Shown: positions 57,931-64,000 of the stretch, piece after piece
Numbering within the stretch: the first letter of the stretch is position 1
How the letters are laid out: each line of letters opens with the position of its first letter
Source of the DNA: Anomaloglossus baeobatrachus
Taxonomy: Eukaryota; Chordata; Amphibia; Anura; Aromobatidae
Assembly: GCF_048569485.1 (NCBI RefSeq)
Contig: NC_134361.1
Span: forward strand, 168,185,758 to 168,249,757
DNA length: 64,000 nt
Direction: 5' to 3'
Made by a program: the position numbers and the translations under genes
The notes under the pieces: generated by a model
Database searches by the model: none
What the model was told of the DNA's origin: nothing
The model's input: only the letters and a program-made list of their open reading frames with translations

Positions 57931-58566
57931 TGTCACGATTGTCTCACTGCATGTTGAAACCAGTGACAGCCTTTGGACTTGAGCCTCTCATCTAGCTCTT
58001 TTCATTTAAATGGGTTTCATTAAGTTTGGCACTGCAGTGGTTAAGTGCCGGTTTTTCTACTTCAGGTTTTCCTAAGCAGTTTCTTGCGGAGAGATCAGGT
58101 GCACTTACTCAGTAGTCACACCCTTCAGCTTCAATTAGCAGGGTATCCCAGAATTCCCTTCTGAAGATACAAACTCATTTGTGTCCTGGCCGCCGTTGAG
58201 GAAAGTTCTGCAAGTCAAGTTCCTTTCAGTTGTTTATGTTCCCCCCTGTTTCTTTGTTCACCTGGTGTGTTGTTAGTGCAGTTTTGAGGTCCAGTGTACC
58301 CCACCTGCCCCTCACTAGGCAGGGTTACTATAAGGCCTTTATTGGGTCTCAGGTTCCTGTTCAGTGACAGGTGCGGAGACTGTATAGGGACTGGTGAGAA
58401 GAGGAGGGACAGTTAAAGGTGAAGTTAGGAGGTGCCCACCTACCCCTCTCACTAGTTCCTGGGTCTGCCGTTGTTTTTGTGTCCCCTGTGCCACCCTTTT
58501 GTGTGTTTTTTGTTGTGCATCAGACAAACATAGGTTTGAATGGTGCTACACCCGGCAAGCATGACA
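57931..58566. mobile_element. Solo LTR (TGTCACG...CATGACA)
   Basis: 636 bp starting TGTCACGATTG and ending GCATGACA. Flanks GCGCC and GAGCC fit a 5-bp target duplication with one change. No internal region. Located in the ferredoxin intron. Confidence 0.65.
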
Positions 58567-58869
58567 GAGCCATCCGGAAGGCACTGCAGGCCTCCTTGCA
58601 ATATGCAGGGATGGTTTATTAGAATCTCTACCTCCCTGATTGATGTCCTAAACTGTCCAAAATTTAGGAAGCAAAAACATTGTTTTCTCCCCCTGGAGTA
58701 ACAATCATATGAACACCAGGTGCATGAGAAGGATCGGAGCTGTTGGGTCTTTGCAGGCACAGATCAACTATATATTAAGCAGAAGTTTCCACTGTAACTA
58801 GGAATAATATATTAGTCCCAGTTACAGTGATAATCATCATTAAAATAAATGTATTTATATTTAGAAATA

Positions 58870-59000
58870 TGTAAGGAAAAAGGAGAGAGAAAGGGGAGGA
58901 AGGGTGGATCTGATGTAGAGAAGGGAGGGAGGAAGGAAGGAAGGGTCAAAAGAAAGGAAGGAGGGTGGGTGGGATGTGGGGAAGGAAGGAAAGAAGGGCC
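58870..59000. repeat. (AAGG)n-like purine tract
   Basis: aggaagga and gggagg repeats, purine-only for over 100 bp on the plus strand. Simple repeat. Confidence 0.85.
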
Positions 59001-59393
59001 AATGCTAACCACAGCAAAAAATATCCATATGTACTAAAGAATATATAACAAATATAGTAAGCATAAGAGGAACAGAATTTAAATTGTAATTTTGTGCCAC
59101 CTTGTCATTTTAAACTAAAATAGCAAAAATGTGAAAAACAAACACATATATTGTGTGTTCTTTTAAAATTGTCCTATGTCACTGAAATTAAAAAAAAAAT
59201 GAATGTAAAAAAAAGTCATCAAAATATGGCCTCACATATCAGGAGAAATGGAGGCAAAAACTATTTGAGGGATCAAAATTCTAAAAAACAAATGACAACA
59301 TGCCTGATCACGGCCAAAATGACATAGTCCTGCACTGAGCAATAAACATCACAAACTAGTAAGCTTATAATCACTAAATGCATAAGAACTTAC

Positions 59394-59523
59394 GTTTGAG
59401 TTAATCCAAAAGCCAAATCCAACATGTCCATCTCCTCATCGGTAACAGAACTGAGCTGGTCAAAGGCCTTCTGATCAAATATGAGGTGACAAGTTGAACA
59501 AGCTAAAGTTCCTTCACAAGCAC
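59394..59523 (-). CDS. FDX1: FDX1-like ferredoxin (adrenodoxin), cluster-binding exon
   Basis: 130 bp between a CTCTTAG acceptor and a GTAAGT donor. It encodes the core of a mitochondrial [2Fe-2S] ferredoxin that passes electrons from ferredoxin reductase to P450 enzymes of steroid and bile-acid synthesis. [13 protein letters not shown] shows the C-x5-C-x2-C ligands. [15 protein letters not shown] is the acidic helix known in adrenodoxin to contact both redox partners. The split codons at both ends join in phase with 59628-59755 and 53830-53947. No damage is seen, so the gene is probably functional. Confidence 0.95.
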
Positions 59524-59627
59524 CTAAGAGAACAAATGATGGAAACAGTTTTTGAGCAACTACATCATGGTGTTCTATTGTGAGAAGCCTCAATTATTTA
59601 GGTAGCAACGAAACCTCAAATACTTAC
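59524..59627 (-). other. Short 104-bp intron of the ferredoxin gene
   Basis: GTAAGT...TTCTCTTAG between the two upstream exons. It contains no repeat. Confidence 0.85.
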
Positions 59628-59755
59628 CAAATCCGTCAATATTTAAATGATGCCGAATAACAACCTCCAGTAAACTCTCCCCTTCTTTAGCTGAGGCTGT
59701 CAGGATCTCGCCATCACGGTTGATGAAATTAACTTTTAAGTTTTCTTCTGACGTT
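59628..59755 (-). CDS. FDX1: FDX1-like ferredoxin (adrenodoxin), second coding exon
   Basis: 128 bp between a TTTTTACAG acceptor and GTAAGT. It encodes TSEENLKVNFINRDGEIL, SAKEGESLLEVVIRHHLN and IDGFG, the beta-grasp start of the ferredoxin fold; VNFINRDGE and SLL.VV....L.IDGFG match vertebrate FDX1. The exon starts one base before a codon boundary, so the preceding exon must end with two bases of a codon. That exon, with the mitochondrial targeting sequence, was not found up to 64000 and probably lies beyond the window. Confidence 0.93.
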
Positions 59756-59822
59756 CTGTAAAAAAAATTGTAAATTAATTCTTTGGAAGACAATTTGTAT
59801 GATATGGATTATGTATTATATA

Positions 59823-60060
59823 TAGTTGAAACCAGGAGTTTACATACACTATCTAAAAACACATATCCATGTTTTTCTCACTATCTAACATGAAATCACA
59901 ATAAAATAAAACAACAGGTGTATCTCTAATTAACTCAGATGTTGCCAATAAACCTATCAGAAGCTTCCAAAGACATGACATCATCATATGGGCTATCCCA
60001 TATTTTTTAAATGCATAGCACTTTTAGTGTATGTAAACTTTTGATTTTGCAGAAAGTAAT
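59823..60060. mobile_element. Tc1-derived MITE remnant
   Basis: The left end tagttgaaaccaggagttta and catacact match the common gttgaaaccagaagtttacatacac-type Tc1 terminus, next to TA. agtgtatgtaaact near the other side is the inverted counterpart. The transposase is absent. Confidence 0.6.
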
Positions 60061-60068
60061 AAAAATCA

Positions 60069-60498
60069 CAAAAACTGCCATATACTAGAGGATATAGCTA
60101 GTGGCACCATATATGCGGATAGCTGGAAGTAATAGAGAAATAGGGAAATGAACAATACTTACAGTGGTCAGGTTATACTCCAGGTTATTCCCCAAACACT
60201 ACAATCATCACCATTACATTAATTACTCTAGTGAGAGATTAAATGTGTAACAAATGTAATAAGAAGCAAACATCCATTTAGTTGATCGAACCAGCTGGAT
60301 ACATGGCCACCTTGAGGATATCCAGAAATGCTCCAGGGCATAACACTAGAAGTCCCTCAAGTCAGGCACTATCTAGACCCAAGGTCCCATTAACTCCCAT
60401 CCTTACAAGGGCTGTCCACATCTGACCCTATAACCAATATAGCCCTATGGCTCCCTATGTGCCACTCATTATATCCTCTTGTATATGGCATTTTTGCA
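60069..60498. mobile_element. Inverted-repeat MITE-like element
   Basis: tgccatatactagaggatat at 60076 is inverted at 60470-60490 with one difference. About 430 bp, non-coding. Confidence 0.6.
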
Positions 60499-60818
60499 TT
60501 GATTGAGTGTATAATGTTTCACTTTTTGAGGCTCTTCAGGCAAAATGATGACACATAATGGAAATGTAACTTTTTCTAAAAGTAAAAAAACAAAACAAAT
60601 AAAATCAAAACAAAATAGAGAAAACGTTGAAGAAGGGGAAAGAAATGTGGGAGAGACCGGATTTGAAACATTGAATGATTTACATAATGAAGAAAAAGAA
60701 CATCAGCGCTGTGCTGGTGTGCCGCATGAAGGAAGGAGCATCACAGTTACATTGTATAACCTTAATATACTGTAATAAGTGATGTAACACTAAACAGTGC
60801 AGAACTTGTTGATATACG

Positions 60819-62915
60819 TGTGACGCCCTGGCAAAACCAGGTGGTCACACACACTAGGCCCCCGAAAAACACCGTCCCACACAGGGTTACACACAGCCGA
60901 TAAAATCCTAGTCACCTCCCCCAGTGTAGGACAGGCACACCAGTGGGCCGGACCAGGTGGATGAGAAACGCCCACCTAGGGGTCTGGAGAACCCGGAGCG
61001 GGAAAAGAGTGAAGTCGAGTTAAGTCTGAAGTCAGTAGAGGGTAGTTGAAGTTGAGAGCAGTGGAAGTTCAAGTGCAAGTCAGAGTGGAAAGTCGTCGGG
61101 GTTGGAGCCCCGGCGTGCTGGCTAGGTGGCAGATGGTGGTCTGTGTCAAACAGGAGATGGGAAGACGGCTGCCAGAGATCCAAGGTGGACCGGAACAGGG
61201 TTGGAGCCCGCCGGTGCCGACACCGGAGAACCGACCTGGAAACCGTGCACAGAGGGGGTACTTTGAACCCTGAAGCCAGGACCGGAACCAATGGCCTAGC
61301 TAACTAACCAATTGAGGGCAGGATTATAGGTCCTGTCCCAACCAAAGTCCCAAAAGCAGACAACAGCCCACCGCGGGGGATAGGCAATCCGCCAGGGCTC
61401 GCTAGATCCCAAGGGCCAGCGTCAGCGGGAACGGCTCCCACCCATAGTTCTGGGAGCTGGCTTCCGTGTTCCATACCGGAAAGCCCAAAGAGAACTCACA
61501 GCAGTGCAGAGGAAAGTGACAAAGATCATCAGCCCGGGTGTGGGACCAGAATGCACCCGGCTGCGGCGGCCGGTCACCACCACCTTGGTTTACCACTGGA
61601 CTCGTCTGATTCATTCAATTGTGAGTAAGCTAACATTCCCCCGGTCTGACCGGGTGCGCCGGCCCCTGCAATAACTACCGTCAACACAGAGACACTGGGC
61701 TCCGGGGCAACCATCCCTACCCACGGAGGGGTTAACAACCAGCGGCCATCCCATCTCCCCCGGGTGCCCCACAACAGCAGCGGTGGTGCCACACTTCACC
61801 ACACACCGTGGGTGACGTCACAGACAGTTTACAGCAAATCCCGTACAAATACGTCCCCTTTTATGCGGAGTGCCCGCGTGACCCCCGGGTCTGGAAGAAT
61901 CCCTCGAGCCACACTGCGGATCCAGATCCGAGCAGCCTGGCTGCTGGCACGGAGGCGGCACATACTCAATATATAACTGGTAAAATACTGAAATGCGGGG
62001 ATCTGTGGAGGAGAAAGAAAGGATTATGAGAACAAGTACTGGACTGTGGACTTGTCCAAATAGTGTATATAAAATCCTTATTTAAGGACTAGAGGTATAT
62101 GGATAAGCTAACTAACCAATTGAGGGCAGGATTATAGGTCCTGTCCCAACCAAAGTCCCAAAAGCAGACAACAGCCCACCGCGGGGGATAGGCAATCCGC
62201 CAGGGCTCGCTAGATCCCAAGGGCCAGCGTCAGCGGGAACGGCTCCCACCCATAGTTCTGGGAGCTGGCTTCCGTGTTCCATACCGGAGAGCCCAAAGAG
62301 AACTCACAGCAGTGCAGAGGAAAGTGACAAAGATCATCAGCCCGGGTGTGGGACTAGAATGCACCCGGCTGCGGCGGCCGGTCACCACCACCTTGGTTTA
62401 CCACTGGACTCGTCTGATTCATTCAATTGTGAGTAAGCTAACATCCCCCCGGTCTGACCGAGTGTGCCGGCCCCTGCAATAACTACCGTCAACACAGAGA
62501 CACTGGGCTCCGGGGCAACCATCCCTACCCACGGAGGGGTTAACAACCAGCGGCCATCCCATCGCCCCCGGGTGCCCCACAACAGCAGCGGTGGTGCCAC
62601 ACTTCACCACACACCGTGGGTGACGTCACAGATAGTTTACAGCAAATCCCGTACAAATACGTCCCCTTTTATGCGGAGTGCCCGCGTGACCCCCGGGTCT
62701 GGAAGAATCTTTCGAGCCACACTGCGGATCCAGATCCGAGCAGCCTGGCTGCTGGCACGGAGGCGGCACATACTCAATATATAACTGGTAAAATACTGAA
62801 ATGCGGGGATCTGTGGAGGAGAAAGAAAGGATTATGAGAACAAGTACTGGACTGTGGACTTGTCCAAATAGTGTATATAAAATCCTTATTTAAGGACTAG
62901 AGGTATATGGATAAG
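60819..62915. mobile_element. LTR-like element with an internal tandem duplication
   Basis: Starts TGTGACGCCCTGG with a terminal hairpin (ccaggtggtcaca), the same style as at 6979 and 55785. The right part is an 808-bp tandem duplication. The right boundary is set where the second duplicate ends (62915), not by a proven LTR end. The open frames inside repeat with the duplication and have no domain. Confidence 0.45.
61299..62914. repeat. Tandem duplication, two nearly identical 808-bp units
   Basis: 61299-62106 and 62107-62914 match with only a handful of differences (for example ggaaagccc/ggagagccc, gggaccag/gggactag and cccctcgag/cttttcgag-type changes). The junction shares agctaac. Confidence 0.92.
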
Positions 62916-63116
62916 AAAAAAATAATGTAAACACCAGAAAAGAACATCACACATTAAATTGAGTCTGTCACCCACAAAATGCCATTTAAACTACCTAAAC
63001 ATTTATATAGGGCACCTAACAAGTATATCTTTATAGTTCACTAAAAAACAACTTGTATTTAATATGCAAATTAGGTAACTTTGGTGCACCCTTGGTTACC
63101 TAACCTTGGTTACCTA

Positions 63117-63198
63117 TTATGCAAATAGGAGGGTGTGATGGTGCACCAAGGCATAGGACAATGTCTTGGTGCACCATCACACCCTCCTATTTGCATAA
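63117..63198. repeat. Perfect hairpin, 34-bp arms, 14-base loop
   Basis: 63117-63150 and 63165-63198 are exact inverted complements, containing aggagggtgtgatggtgcac and its complement. A smaller inverted pair (ttaggtaac/gttacctaa) lies just left, at about 63071-63103, and repeats ggtgcacc. Confidence 0.92.
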
Positions 63199-63398
63199 AA
63201 TAATTACCCTTCATCCTAATAGATATTTAGCAATAAAAAAAATTTAAAAACAAGAGAAATTAAAACTGAGCATTTTGGAAAAAAGCAGGTACCGCACATT
63301 GATTTTTTTTCTCTAAAGCCCAGAGTGAATGCTGTGTCTCCAGTCTGCACCTGCGCACTGACACGGGATGATCATGGTGGAGTGCTTATAGGGTCTGT

Positions 63399-63548
63399 CA
63401 CGCAGTGACTACTGGGGTTCCACCAGGTACACAGAAACCCCCAGCAAGCACCGCAACACACAGGGTACATATTACAATGGTGGGCCCTTGTGCTAGGGTC
63501 ATCTCCTAAACTCACCTGAGACTGATCCCTGCACTCCCGGACGTCCTT
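63399..63548. mobile_element. LTR-like fragment
   Basis: TGTCACGCAGTGACTACTGGGG is the style of an LTR start; it runs into another repeat at about 63549. Too short to classify. Confidence 0.3.
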
Positions 63549-64000
63549 AGGCCTGTTTCACACGTCAGTGATTCTGGTACGTTTGTGCTTTTTTTTCTAC
63601 GTACCAGAATCACTGACATACGCAGACCCATTATAATGAATGGGTCTGCTCACACATCAGTGATTTTTCACTGACCTTGTCTCCGTGCGGCGTACCCGCG
63701 TGTCCGCGATTGCCGCACGGAGACATGTCCATTTTTTTCTGGCATCACTGATGTCCTACGGTGGTGTAATCCGTGAAACACGTGCCAGAAAAAAACGTGC
63801 ATACAAAATAAAAATCATTTTTACTCACCCGGCTCCAGCGGCGCTCTCTGCAGCCTGTGCTGCCTGCTGCTTCTAAGCCAGCTCATTACTGTCGTGCATA
63901 TTCATGAATGCACGACACAGCCAACCCGGAAGCACCTGCTGCGGGGGTCAGCGCCGGCCGGATGCTGCACCGCGGGAGCGTTCAGCACCATGGAGAGCGG
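63549..64000. mobile_element. MITE-like element reaching the window edge
   Basis: Begins ttaggcctgtttcacacgtc, then a hairpin with 19-bp perfect arms (63564-63582 and 63599-63617, acgtaccagaatcactgac). A GC-rich part with gtgcatattcatgaatgcac follows. Its right end is outside the window. No exon is recognised here. Confidence 0.5.

Noticed and set aside
60545-60775. 76-codon Lys/Glu-rich frame as an exon of the ferredoxin gene or a small gene
   Set aside because: It is on the plus strand, opposite to the gene, with no splice sites or known domain.
61046-62837. Paired 63-106-codon frames in the 61-63 kb block
   Set aside because: They are mirrored in the 808-bp duplication and lie in an LTR-like repeat.
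63800-64000. First exon and CpG promoter of the ferredoxin gene
   Set aside because: The GC-rich sequence belongs to a MITE-like repeat; no mitochondrial targeting sequence with a matching two-base donor phase was found.

Overview
The window looks like non-coding-rich nuclear DNA of a vertebrate with a large, transposon-packed genome, most likely an amphibian and probably a frog or toad. The evidence is three exons of a vertebrate adrenodoxin-type ferredoxin (FDX1-like), and around them Tc1-like, hAT and Helitron DNA transposons, Penelope-like retroelements with hammerhead-ribozyme cores, Gypsy-type LTR remnants and TA- or TTAA-flanked MITEs. The species cannot be named from the sequence. There is no prokaryotic gene organisation and no CRISPR array.

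Layout. 1-4060: a broken Penelope-like retroelement (RT and GIY-YIG endonuclease parts) after a gene-free stretch. 4065-5507: a Gypsy-like LTR plus a scrap of gag on the minus strand. 5508-8713: Penelope-type UTR remnant, Tc1 fragment, LTR-like piece and featureless AT-rich DNA. 8722-14880: hAT copy 1 (6.2 kb, 8-bp target duplication, broken transposase). 15425-20345: a ~155-bp satellite that partly runs head-to-head, split by an LTR, a Penelope fragment and an unknown insert. 21154-31314: a Tc1-like element expanded to about 10 kb by nested insertions (a 4.9-kb TTAA element made of tandem arrays, a TA MITE, an LTR that carries its own MITE, and a Penelope copy that carries an LTR-like block). 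31333-34570: an LTR holding a foldback element holding another Tc1. 35967-51656: a Tc1-like element split by hAT copy 2, a 14-kb transposon with an uninterrupted transposase gene and two large satellite arrays. 52711-53364: a non-autonomous Helitron. 53830-59755: three minus-strand exons of the ferredoxin gene, with a 5.4-kb intron full of repeats and a 104-bp intron. 59823-64000: MITEs, an LTR-like block with an 808-bp tandem duplication, and a long perfect hairpin.

The main point of interest is the hAT family. Both copies have the same architecture: a 0.3-kb terminus, a ~235-bp tandem array, a transposase gene, a ~137-bp tandem array and a 0.8-kb terminus. Copy 1 has about 4 and 2.5 units in the two arrays; copy 2 has about 22 and 29, with higher-order periodicity. 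The 235-bp unit contains a diverged copy of the transposase's own last codons, so the satellite appears to have been born from the 3' end of the gene. The left terminus of copy 2 has a perfect 44-bp palindrome. Copy 2 has a perfect 8-bp target duplication and an open 1241-codon transposase, so it looks young.

The only host gene seen is the ferredoxin, whose product would carry electrons from ferredoxin reductase to mitochondrial P450 enzymes. Everything else is mobile DNA or its by-products.
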